6,101 bases of DNA from Desulfobacteraceae bacterium (GCA_027031325.1 JALVRI010000194.1:1-6101); one strand, 5' to 3'. Positions 1-5,904 are shown, counted from the first letter of the stretch. Notes: a model not told the origin generated them from the sequence alone. Translations and numbers: made by a program.

Positions 1-102
1 TTCATAGACCGCATCACCGAACTGGTAACCCCGGTCCTCGATTGGAACCCGGGCCTCTTCGATGGACATGATCTTTCCGTTGAGATAGGCAAGTTCGGGC
101 AT
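1..102 (-). CDS. dat: Class IV PLP aminotransferase, D-amino acid aminotransferase-like (5' end only)
   Basis: Only the first 34 codons are present; the gene continues past the left edge. The peptide begins MPELAYLNGK and contains IEDRGYQFGDAVYE, close to the N-terminal signature of fold-type IV PLP enzymes. The EDRGYQFGD-VYE form is typical of D-alanine/D-amino acid aminotransferases rather than of branched-chain IlvE. Such enzymes transfer the amino group of a D-amino acid to a 2-oxo acid in the cytoplasm, supplying D-Ala or D-Glu for peptidoglycan. The start is supported by a GGGGGAG ribosome-binding site (reading the minus strand) a few bases upstream of the ATG. It is divergent from the CO regulator and probably has no functional link with the CO cluster. 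The PLP lysine and the substrate-specificity residues lie outside the window, so exact substrate is unproven. Confidence 0.82.
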   Translation of the reverse strand, partial: MPELAYLNGKIMSIEEARVPIEDRGYQFGDAVYE

Positions 103-328
103 TTTCTCCCCCCAATCCCTGGTTTCGGTTTTCTTCAAGACTACCACCGGCGTCCGAAAGTGCAAGCCAATTCCGCCCCCGTTTGCCGGGCTGCAATCCG
201 GGCCGCTTCCAGGTCTTGGCAAGGGCGATATCCCGGGAAACCCGGGCCAGGCCTGGTAAAAACGACTTCCGGAACCAGGAAATACACGGATTCAAGAGGA
301 CCGGACTGTTAAGGCCCGTAGCCTTACA

Positions 329-350
329 GACAATTATCACTTGTATTGTC
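329..350. promoter_or_regulatory. Interrupted palindrome GACAAT-N10-ATTGTC
   Basis: The two perfect 6-bp arms are separated by 10 bp, giving a 22-bp two-fold symmetric site, a size common for dimeric helix-turn-helix regulators such as the CRP/FNR family. The right arm plus the next base reads TTGTCA, the same hexamer that recurs upstream of FNOR at 1351 and 1394. It lies roughly 230 bp upstream of the dat start and 270 bp upstream of the rcoM-like gene. Which protein binds, if any, is not known. Confidence 0.35.
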
Positions 351-421
351 ATGGTGCCACCGATAATATGAAAAGAAATTTACAAATGGAATGCGAATTC
401 GCCCAGCAGGAAGAAGCCATT

Positions 422-433
422 TCTAGCGCTAGA
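422..433. promoter_or_regulatory. Perfect 12-bp palindrome TCTAGCGCTAGA
   Basis: Uninterrupted two-fold symmetric dodecamer about 190 bp upstream of the rcoM-like start. It could be an operator, but a palindrome of this length may also arise by chance; no binding protein can be named. Confidence 0.2.
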
Positions 434-486
434 GCTCACCACGGGATCAGCCATGCCACAAAAGCTGTGGAATTGTAACAACGGAC

Positions 487-514
487 TTGCCGGGATTGCT
501 AACCGGCTTAAAAT
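487..514 (+). promoter_or_regulatory. Candidate sigma70 promoter for the CO-sensor gene
   Basis: A -35-like TTGCCG (487-492, four of six matches to TTGACA) is followed by a 16-bp spacer and a -10-like TAAAAT (509-514, five of six matches to TATAAT). Transcription would start near 521 and leave a leader of about 98 nt. The spacer contains a GCCGG/CCGGC inverted repeat, so a repressor could act there. Prediction by eye only. Confidence 0.33.
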
Positions 515-618
515 ATCATGAGCGGCAGCACCTCTCCCATGTGACCGTGACACCAGGACAGAGGCCATCCTGCACCGGGGTACCTTCAACCACCATGCCA
601 CTTCTGCTTGCTTAAACC

Positions 619-1323
619 ATGAAAGCACTTGAAGGCGAATTGCGAATCGGGCAGATAATCCTTTCTTCCGACCTTAAAGTGATAGGAATGAATGAGTATG
701 CCCGCAAGCTATTCGGCTCCTCCACCTCTGATTTGGGCAAATCCCTATACGATTATCATCCCCGCCGAAGCCATCCCAAGATAGACTATATTATACGCCA
801 ATCCCGGCAAATGGACTCGCAAATCCCTCTGGCCATGGTTCTTGATGTCATGGGCAAGGTACTGCTTATAAGTTTCAGCCGCATAGAGATGGTCGCCAAG
901 AATCCCGGCCACATTTTCTCCATGACCTTCATCGATGTGAGCAACCAGACAGGCGCCGCCATAAACCCCGCCAGTGGCGCTGTAGAGTTCACCAAATTGC
1001 CTGTCTGGCATAAAAACGCATTTGTTTTTCTCGAAGCGTCATCGGTCTATTATTTTGAATCGGATGGGAATTACTGCCGTATCGTAACCCGTGACGGTAG
1101 CTTCCACCTCCAGATAACCCTGAAAAGTATCTTGCAACGCTACACCGGCTCCAGTTTTTTCAGAATTCACCGCAGTTATATAGTCAACCTCAACAATGTC
1201 CGTAAGCTGAAACTTTCCCGGGCAGGCCGATACCGGGTTGTATTCGATTCGGACAAGATACCCGAGCTGCCGGTTGCCCGCCGTCGGCTGGCCGAACTGA
1301 AAAGGGTCATGTCCCTGCCCTGA
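619..1323 (+). CDS. rcoM: RcoM-like CO-sensing PAS-LytTR transcriptional regulator
   Basis: A 234-residue one-component regulator. Residues about 8-108 form a PAS domain and residues about 126-231 a LytTR DNA-binding domain, with FRIHRSYIVNL at 181-191 and LPVARRR at 217-223. The order and spacing match RcoM, the haem-based CO sensor of Paraburkholderia xenovorans. By recalled alignment, His47 in YHPRRSHPK matches haem ligand His74, and Met73 in PLAMVLDV matches Met104. The ferric ligand Cys94 has no counterpart; the only cysteine is Cys153, in the LytTR domain. RcoM proteins activate cox or coo genes when CO binds, which fits the CODH genes immediately downstream. A stop codon two codons upstream fixes ATG 619 as the first possible start, yet no Shine-Dalgarno sequence is visible. 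The gene is about 48% GC in sampled lines, far below FNOR, suggesting separate acquisition. The family call is firm; CO specificity is inferred from ligands and context. Confidence 0.85.
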   Translation: MKALEGELRIGQIILSSDLKVIGMNEYARKLFGSSTSDLGKSLYDYHPRRSHPKIDYIIRQSRQMDSQIPLAMVLDVMGKVLLISFSRIEMVAKNPGHIFSMTFIDVSNQTGAAINPASGAVEFTKLPVWHKNAFVFLEASSVYYFESDGNYCRIVTRDGSFHLQITLKSILQRYTGSSFFRIHRSYIVNLNNVRKLKLSRAGRYRVVFDSDKIPELPVARRRLAELKRVMSLP

Positions 1324-1329
1324 AACCGC

Positions 1330-1399
1330 TCGTCACCTTTTTATTGCCGGTTGTCATATTTTTTTTGAATTTCATTCAATATTAAAACTAGATTTGTCA
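1330..1399 (+). promoter_or_regulatory. Direct-repeat array with 21-22 bp period, candidate RcoM operator
   Basis: Similar hexamers occur on the same face: TCGTCA (1330), TTGTCA (1351), a degenerate CATTCA (1373) and TTGTCA (1394). Starts are 21, 22 and 21 bp apart, about two helical turns. RcoM of P. xenovorans is reported to bind three direct repeats spaced 21 bp on centre, overlapping the promoter -35 region. TTGTCA itself resembles a -35 box; with 1351-1356 as -35, an 18-bp spacer leads to TTCAAT (1375-1380), a modest -10. The array sits between the sensor gene and FNOR, where a CO-responsive promoter is expected. Assignment to RcoM is inference. Confidence 0.45.
1365..1379. promoter_or_regulatory. 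15-bp inverted repeat TTGAAT-TTC-ATTCAA
   Basis: Perfect 6-bp arms around a 3-bp centre, in the AT-rich stretch just after the regulator gene and overlapping the weak third unit of the direct-repeat array. It may be a separate operator or part of the promoter architecture. A T8 run (1359-1366) precedes it and, with a weak AACCG/CGGTT stem (1324-1352), could give partial termination of the regulator transcript. Confidence 0.25.
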
Positions 1400-1405
1400 A
1401 ACCCC

Positions 1406-1415
1406 ATGGCGCCAT
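1406..1415. promoter_or_regulatory. Perfect 10-bp palindrome ATGGCGCCAT
   Basis: Lies 6 bp after the last TTGTCA repeat. It could be an operator or a hairpin at the start of the FNOR leader; short enough to be chance. The remaining leader, to 1594, shows no other structure I can defend. Confidence 0.18.
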
Positions 1416-1605
1416 AGCACCCGACATGCATTCAAATCGTTTTTCATGAACCTGCTTCCGCGCTGACAATAATTCTTGGGCTATAACCGCGACGTCTGCT
1501 GAGGGGCTGAATCGAAGGCAAATTTTTTCATCTTTTGGCTTACTTTATGTCTGGATGCTTGATTGTATCGATTGCTGCAGCAAATCTAAAAAGCAGGAGG
1601 GGCAG

Positions 1606-2835
1606 ATGGAACACCTGATCATTGGCAACGGAATTGCCGGGGTCTGCGCCGCCGAGGCTATCCGCCGGCTCGACCCCTCGGCCGGGATAACCATGATCGG
1701 TGACGAGGATACGCTTCCCTACAGCCGCCCCATGATCAGCATGGTGCTGGAAGGTGTGCTGGGCGAAGAAAGGCTTCCGGTCCGTTCGGCCGGGTTCTAC
1801 CAACAGATGGGAATAAAGCCCGTTTTGGGCAAAAGGGCTGTCGCCGTCGATATTGAAGGCCGCAGGGTTGAAGTGGAAGGTTGCCCGCCCATCGCTTTTG
1901 ACCGTCTCCTGATTGCAAGCGGTGCCGACCCGCGCCGGCTGGAGGTGGAAGGCTCCGGGCTGGAAAACATCTTCTACATGCGCACAAAAAAAGATGTCCG
2001 CCGGATGCTGGCCGCCCTGCCCCGGGCGCGCAAGGCCCTGGTACTCGGCGGCGGCCTGGTGGGCTTCAAGGCCGCCTACGGCCTGCTCAGGCGCGGACTG
2101 CAGGTCAGCATGCTGATCACCTCGGACTACCCCCTTGCCATGCAGGTCGACCGGGAAGCCGGCGGCATGATCCTGGAAAAACTCGTCAGCCGCGGCCTGG
2201 ACGTGCGCACGGCAATCAGCGTCGAGGCTTTCAACGGCCGGGGCACGGTCAGCGGCGCCCGCCTTTCGGACGGCAGCCGGCTGGAATGCGACCTGGTGGT
2301 GGTGGGCAAGGGCGTCAGGCCGGCCCTTTCCTTCCTGCCCGCCGGGGTGGAAAAAGACCTGGGAGTCATGGTCGATCAGCACCTTGAAACAAGCATCAAG
2401 GGAATCTTCGCCGCCGGTGACGCGGCCGAATGTGTCGACCTGGCCCGCCAAAAACGCTGGGTAAACGCCATCTGGCCCGAGGCTGCGGCCCAGGGACGGA
2501 TCGCCGGGATGAACATGGCCGGGCGGAAGGTGACCTATCCCGGCAGTCTGAGCCGCAACGTGATGCGGATCTTCGACCTGGACGTGATGACCATAGGCAT
2601 GGTCAACCCCGACCCGGAGGACCGGAATGTACAGGTCCTCCGGCACCACGACCCGGTCCGGGGCACCTACCGCAAGTTTGTGCTGCGGGACGATGTCCTT
2701 TCCGGGGCCATGCTGATCAACAATATCCAGCAGGGGGGTCTTTTCCTGTCTCTCATCCAAAACCGCACCCGGCTGCCCCTTGATCCCCAAAAGCTGCTGG
2801 AACCGGGCTTCAACCCCGGCCGGCTGAGACCCTGA
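1606..2835 (+). CDS. CODH-associated FAD/NAD(P)-dependent oxidoreductase (FNOR)
   Basis: A 409-residue cytoplasmic flavoprotein of the two-Rossmann-domain disulfide/NADH oxidoreductase fold. Visible motifs: FAD ADP-binding GNGIAG at 7-12, ASGA at 104-107, the NAD(P)-binding GGGLVG at 148-153, the second FAD motif GIFAAGD at 266-272, and WPEAAAQG at 290-297, which is typical of NADH:rubredoxin or nitrite reductase-type members. No CXXC redox pair is present, so electrons probably arrive from a protein partner. In known CODH-CooF-FNOR clusters (Geobacter, Carboxydothermus CODH IV) this protein is proposed to take electrons from CooF and reduce NAD(P)+. The start at 1606 follows AGGAGG (1595-1600) by five bases; a 17-residue upstream extension from 1555 lacks such a site and would precede the FAD motif. 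It is the first enzyme gene after the regulator, with the likely CO-responsive promoter before it. Confidence 0.9.
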   Translation: MEHLIIGNGIAGVCAAEAIRRLDPSAGITMIGDEDTLPYSRPMISMVLEGVLGEERLPVRSAGFYQQMGIKPVLGKRAVAVDIEGRRVEVEGCPPIAFDRLLIASGADPRRLEVEGSGLENIFYMRTKKDVRRMLAALPRARKALVLGGGLVGFKAAYGLLRRGLQVSMLITSDYPLAMQVDREAGGMILEKLVSRGLDVRTAISVEAFNGRGTVSGARLSDGSRLECDLVVVGKGVRPALSFLPAGVEKDLGVMVDQHLETSIKGIFAAGDAAECVDLARQKRWVNAIWPEAAAQGRIAGMNMAGRKVTYPGSLSRNVMRIFDLDVMTIGMVNPDPEDRNVQVLRHHDPVRGTYRKFVLRDDVLSGAMLINNIQQGGLFLSLIQNRTRLPLDPQKLLEPGFNPGRLRP

Positions 2836-2855
2836 CAGGTCCCGGCGGCATTTTA

Positions 2856-2996
2856 CCAGGCTGTTGAAAAACGTCATGAGCGCAGGTCAGACAAGGCAAA
2901 ATCAGACCAAAAAGCGCAGATTATTGGTAACAAATGAGCATTTTGAGCAGGATTTTAACGCCCTATGGCCAAGCGTAATAGTTTTTCAACAGCTTG
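2856..2996. mobile_element. MITE-like element with terminal inverted repeats
   Basis: About 140 bp bounded by GCTGTTGAAAAAC (2860-2872) and its exact reverse complement (2981-2993). With one mismatch the arms extend outward to 16 bp (2857-2872 and 2981-2996). The trinucleotide TTA flanks both ends (2853-2855, 2997-2999), consistent with a short target duplication, perhaps the TA duplication of IS630/Tc1-type transposition. There is no coding capacity. Similar GCTGTTGAAAAAC-bounded short elements are, from memory, frequent in Desulfobacterota genomes. It fills nearly all of the gap between FNOR and cooF, and the folded transcript could pause or terminate polymerase or affect mRNA stability. 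Confidence 0.7.
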
Positions 2997-3036
2997 TTAA
3001 ACACCACCTTAAACCTTCACCAGGGAGGATTGAAAG

Positions 3037-3627
3037 ATGAAACAGGTTGTCGTCCACCCCGAGCGCTGCCTGGGCTGCATGCAGTGCATGGCGGCCTGTG
3101 CCGTGGCCCATTCGCGCAGCGGGCAACTCTACACGGCCCTGGCCGAAAGGCCCCTTCCCAGGCCGCGCATCCATGTGGGTGCCGGGCTCTACCAGGAAGG
3201 CTTTCCCAACCGCTGCCGGCACTGCGACCCGGCCCCCTGCATGCTGGCCTGCCTTGCCGGGGCCATCTGGCGCGAGCAGGAGACCAGCACCGTCTTCATC
3301 GATCCGGACAAGTGCATCAACTGCGCCTCGTGCGCCATGGCCTGCCCCTACGGGGTGATCCGTTTTCACCAAGACCCCATGGCCCCGCCGGGCAAAACGG
3401 TGGCGGTCAAATGCGACAACTGCGATCAGCGCCGGGCCAGGGGCTTGGTTCCGGCCTGCGTCGAGGTCTGCAAATCCGGCGCCCTGACCTATGAAGAAAT
3501 GGATGAGGCCATGCGCCGCAAAACCGCCGCGGTGGCCCGCAGCGTCTCGGCCGGAGCCGAAACCAGCGGCATTCCGGCGGCCATCGACTTGCTGATGACG
3601 GTCAAAAAGGCCCGCCTGTCCCTTTAA
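3037..3627 (+). CDS. cooF: CooF-type 4x[4Fe-4S] electron-transfer protein
   Basis: A 196-residue polyferredoxin of the HycB/NrfC/DMSO-reductase iron-sulfur subunit family. All sixteen cysteines fall into four cluster-binding sets: Cys11-14-17-21, Cys60-63-68-72, Cys93-96-99-103 (CINCASCAMACP) and Cys126-129-141-145. In CO metabolism CooF accepts electrons from the CODH D/B clusters and passes them to a hydrogenase or, as the neighbour suggests here, to FNOR. No signal peptide or membrane segment is visible, so it acts in the cytoplasm. The C-terminal 50 residues are charged and alanine-rich with no known motif. The ATG follows AGGGAGG (3022-3028) by eight bases. It is co-directional with FNOR and cooS but separated from both by repeat elements. 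Alone it could be another four-cluster subunit; adjacency to cooS makes CooF the best call. Confidence 0.93.
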   Translation: MKQVVVHPERCLGCMQCMAACAVAHSRSGQLYTALAERPLPRPRIHVGAGLYQEGFPNRCRHCDPAPCMLACLAGAIWREQETSTVFIDPDKCINCASCAMACPYGVIRFHQDPMAPPGKTVAVKCDNCDQRRARGLVPACVEVCKSGALTYEEMDEAMRRKTAAVARSVSAGAETSGIPAAIDLLMTVKKARLSL

Positions 3628-3640
3628 CCCGGGTTTTGCA

Positions 3641-3738
3641 GCTGGCGAGTTTGCCGAAGATGCGAGGCGGAGGGCAGGCAGACGTACTCTAGTACTTCAA
3701 CTGCCCTCCAACAAAGCAGATTCGGTAAAATCGCCAGC
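3641..3738. repeat. 98-bp imperfect palindrome (dispersed hairpin repeat)
   Basis: The outer arms 3641-3658 and 3721-3738 match at 16 of 18 positions (GCTGGCGA, TTT, CCGAA shared). Middle arms GGAGGGCAG (3669-3677) and CTGCCCTCC (3701-3709) match exactly. The centre is GTACT-CT-AGTAC (3684-3695). The whole folds into one long hairpin starting 14 bp after the cooF stop codon. It looks like a BIME/MITE-type non-coding repeat rather than a standard terminator: there is no T tract after it. It could protect the 3' end of the FNOR-cooF message or attenuate read-through into cooS. Confidence 0.75.
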
Positions 3739-3747
3739 CCCTTGCGG

Positions 3748-3870
3748 CTTCAAATGCATGAAGACTTTCACCGATTGAACTTCACCTTTTGGGTAAAGGC
3801 ACGGGCAGGAACAAATCCATGCTAACTACGTAATGATTCAATGAAGTTGCTTCTTTTCAGGCATTTGAAG
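3748..3870. repeat. Inverted-repeat pair bounding 123 bp, possible second mini-element
   Basis: CTTCAAATGC (3748-3757) is exactly inverted at 3861-3870; allowing one mismatch the arms are 15 bp (3748-3762, 3856-3870). Nested inside are AACTTCA (3778-3784) and TGAAGTT (3842-3848). The interior has no gene. No clear target duplication flanks it, so it may be a small transposon remnant, a structured leader, or partly chance. Confidence 0.4.
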
Positions 3871-4006
3871 TGCAAAATCCGGGTTTAACAGACATGCTTC
3901 GACCGTCCCTGAAGAACCATCCGGGACATCACCGCCAACCGGCTCGAACGCTGATGCCGGGCAGTTTCAATATAAACCGATCCCCACCCAGGGGAAGAAG
4001 GAATCC

Positions 4007-4012
4007 AGGAGG
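4007..4012 (+). promoter_or_regulatory. Shine-Dalgarno AGGAGG that fixes the cooS start
   Basis: A perfect AGGAGG seven bases before ATG 4020. It decides for MATFENV as the N-terminus and against the 50-residue extension from GTG 3870, which has no comparable site and no family counterpart. Confidence 0.85.
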
Positions 4013-4019
4013 AATCCCC

Positions 4020-5897
4020 ATGGCGACCTTTGAAAACGTAAGTATAACCGATGACGCAGCCTTGCTCTTGAACAAAGCCCACCAGGACCGGGTTGAAACG
4101 GTTTGGGACCGCCACGACGCCCAGCAGCCCCAGTGCGGCTACTGCGAGACCGGCCTCAGTTGCCGGATCTGCATCATGGGCCCTTGCCGCATCGACCCCT
4201 TCGGCGAGGGGCCCCAGCGCGGGGTCTGCGGGGCCGATGCCGACATCATCGTGGCCCGTAACCTGTGCCGCATGATAGCCGCCGGCGCCGCTTCCCACTC
4301 CGACCACGGCCGTGACCTGGTGGAAGTGCTGGCCGCCGTGGCCGAGGGCAGGGCCCCCGGCTACCGGATCAGGGACGAAAACAAGCTGAAGGCGGTGGCC
4401 GCCGAGTACGGCCTGGAAACCGAAGGCAAAGATACCCTGGCCCTGGCAGGAGAGCTGGCCGACGCCATGATGGAAGATTACGGCATGCGCCGCAAGTGCC
4501 TGACCCTGGTTGCCCGGGCACCGGAAAAAAGGCGCAAGCTATGGGAAAAGATCGGCATCATTCCCCGCGGTATCGACCGTGAAACTTCCGAAATGCTCCA
4601 CCGCACCCACATGGGAGTCGACAACGGCTGGCAGAGCCTGCTGCTCCAGGCCATGCGCAACGCCCTTTCCGATGGATGGGGCGGCTCCATGATCGCCACC
4701 GAGGTTTCAGACATCCTGTTCGGCGTGCCCCAGCCCCACCCAACCACGGTCAACGCCGGGGTCCTTAAAAAAGACCAGGTCAACATCATCGTTCACGGCC
4801 ATAATCCCGTGGTTTCCGAAATGATCCTGAAAGCCTGCCAGGCCGAGGAAATGATCGCCCTGGCAAAGGAAAAGGGGGCTGCCGGCATCAACCTTGCCGG
4901 GGTCTGTTGTACCGGAAACGAGCTTCTGATGCGCCACGGTATCCCCATGGCCGGCAACCACCTGATGACCGAGCTGATCCTGTCCACCGGCGCTGTCGAC
5001 ATGATGCTGGTGGACTACCAGTGCATCATGCCCTCGTTGGGCACCATCGCCGGCTGCTACCACACCCACATGATTTCCACCAGTGACAAGGCCCGCTTTC
5101 CCAACATGGAGCATTACGAATTTCACCCGGACAACGCCGAGAAACTGGCCCTGGAGCTGGTTTCCCGGGCCGTGGAAAACTTCGCCCGCCGCAAGCAGGT
5201 CTATATCCCCGTAGAATCGGTCAAGGCCGTGGGGGGCTTTTCAGTAGAAGCGGTGGTAGGCGCCCTGGGCGGAAGTCCGGAGCCGCTGGTGGAAGCCATC
5301 AAGGCCGGTAAGATCAGGGGAGCGGTCGGTATCGTGGGTTGCAACAACCCCAAGATAAAACACGATTACGGCCATGTTACCCTTACCCGCCGCCTGATCG
5401 AAAACGACATCCTGGTTGTGGACACCGGCTGCGTCTCGGTGGCCACGGCCAAGGCCGGCTTGAAAGTGCCCGAGGCCATTGAAATGGCCGGTGCCGGCCT
5501 GAAGGAAATCTGCGGGGCCCTCGGAATTCCACCTGTGCTGCACCTGGGATCGTGCGTGGACAACGTCCGCATCCTGGTACTGGCCTCGGCCCTGGCAAAC
5601 GCCCTGGACGTTGATATCTCCGACCTGCCCCTGGCCGGGGCGGCCCCCGAGTGGTACTCTGAAAAGGCGGCCACCATCGGCACCTATTTCGTAGCCTCCG
5701 GGGTTTTCACCGTCCTGGGCCCCATGCCGCCGATAACCGGCAGCGCCAACGTTGTCAGCCTTCTGACCCAAGGTTTGAACGAAGTCGTGGGTGCCGCCTT
5801 CGCGGTCGAACCGGATCCGGAAAAAGCGGCCGTCCTGATCCGGCGCCACATCGAGCAAAAACGCAAGGCCCTGGGCATCCCCGCCCTTGATGTCTGA
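4020..5897 (+). CDS. cooS: Anaerobic Ni-Fe-S carbon monoxide dehydrogenase, catalytic subunit
   Basis: A 625-residue protein of normal monofunctional CODH length, catalysing CO + H2O to CO2 + 2H+ + 2e-, cytoplasmic and homodimeric in the family. The N-terminal cluster region has Cys39, Cys42, Cys48, Cys51, Cys56 and Cys70: Cys48/51/56/70 bind the B cluster, and Cys39/Cys42 fit a D cluster of the CX2C type. C-cluster ligands, matched to Carboxydothermus CODH II by motif, are all present: His261 (VHGHNP), Cys297 (GVCCTGNE), Cys335 (DYQCIMP), Cys441 (GCNNPK), Cys471 (DTGCVS) and Cys512 (GSCVDN). Catalytic residues His93 and Lys549 (YSEKAA) are also kept, so the enzyme looks active. No acetyl-CoA synthase partner is in the window; with CooF and FNOR upstream, CO:NAD(P)+ oxidoreduction is the likely role. 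Last enzyme gene of the cluster, ending eight bases before a strong hairpin. Confidence 0.97.
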   Translation: MATFENVSITDDAALLLNKAHQDRVETVWDRHDAQQPQCGYCETGLSCRICIMGPCRIDPFGEGPQRGVCGADADIIVARNLCRMIAAGAASHSDHGRDLVEVLAAVAEGRAPGYRIRDENKLKAVAAEYGLETEGKDTLALAGELADAMMEDYGMRRKCLTLVARAPEKRRKLWEKIGIIPRGIDRETSEMLHRTHMGVDNGWQSLLLQAMRNALSDGWGGSMIATEVSDILFGVPQPHPTTVNAGVLKKDQVNIIVHGHNPVVSEMILKACQAEEMIALAKEKGAAGINLAGVCCTGNELLMRHGIPMAGNHLMTELILSTGAVDMMLVDYQCIMPSLGTIAGCYHTHMISTSDKARFPNMEHYEFHPDNAEKLALELVSRAVENFARRKQVYIPVESVKAVGGFSVEAVVGALGGSPEPLVEAIKAGKIRGAVGIVGCNNPKIKHDYGHVTLTRRLIENDILVVDTGCVSVATAKAGLKVPEAIEMAGAGLKEICGALGIPPVLHLGSCVDNVRILVLASALANALDVDISDLPLAGAAPEWYSEKAATIGTYFVASGVFTVLGPMPPITGSANVVSLLTQGLNEVVGAAFAVEPDPEKAAVLIRRHIEQKRKALGIPALDV

Positions 5898-5904
5898 CCC
5901 AAAA

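Larger units (their letters stand above)
103..618. other. Divergent intergenic region between dat and the CO-sensor gene
   Basis: About 516 bp with no convincing gene. The open frames here (for example 183-371 plus strand) have no good ribosome-binding site and no recognisable domain. The stretch must contain the promoters of the two divergent genes. It holds a 22-bp interrupted palindrome (329-350), a perfect 12-bp palindrome (422-433), a small CCACA/TGTGG hairpin (456-470) and a sigma70-like promoter candidate (487-514). I saw no tRNA or known riboswitch. Confidence 0.6.
3628..4019 (+). other. cooF-cooS intergenic region with repeats and leader
   Basis: A gap of 392 bp, unusually long for an operon. 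It holds a 98-bp hairpin repeat (3641-3738), an inverted-repeat pair bounding 3748-3870, and about 150 bp of leader before cooS. An open frame from GTG 3870 is in phase with cooS but is not taken as coding. No convincing sigma70 or sigma54 promoter was found, so cooS may be read through from upstream or from an unrecognised promoter. Confidence 0.55.

Noticed and set aside
183..371. 62-residue open frame in the dat/sensor intergenic region
   Set aside because: No ribosome-binding site, no known family, and it runs across the 329-350 palindrome.
1463..1487. Sigma70 promoter from CTGACA and TATAAC before FNOR
   Set aside because: Both boxes look good but the spacer is only 13 bp, too short for a normal promoter.
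1536..1550. Sigma54-like promoter TTGGC...TATGT before FNOR
   Set aside because: The essential GC of the -12 element is GT, and no sigma54 activator is encoded nearby.
1555..1605. 17-residue extension of FNOR with three cysteines
   Set aside because: ATG 1606 has AGGAGG at five bases and puts the FAD-binding strand at the usual N-terminal position; the extension has no ribosome-binding site.
1540..2877. 445-residue open frame on the minus strand opposite FNOR
   Set aside because: Shadow frame caused by high GC at third positions; the product is low-complexity, rich in His, Ala, Gly and Asp, with no domain, and FNOR on the plus strand is clearly real.
2872..2889. GTCA motifs upstream of cooF as further RcoM sites
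   Set aside because: Two GTCA cores lie 13 bp apart inside the MITE-like element, without the 21-bp phase seen before FNOR.
3870..4019. 50-residue N-terminal extension of CooS from GTG 3870
   Set aside because: The perfect AGGAGG before ATG 4020 and the usual CODH length both favour the shorter protein; the extension is proline/arginine-rich with no family counterpart and overlaps a repeat arm.
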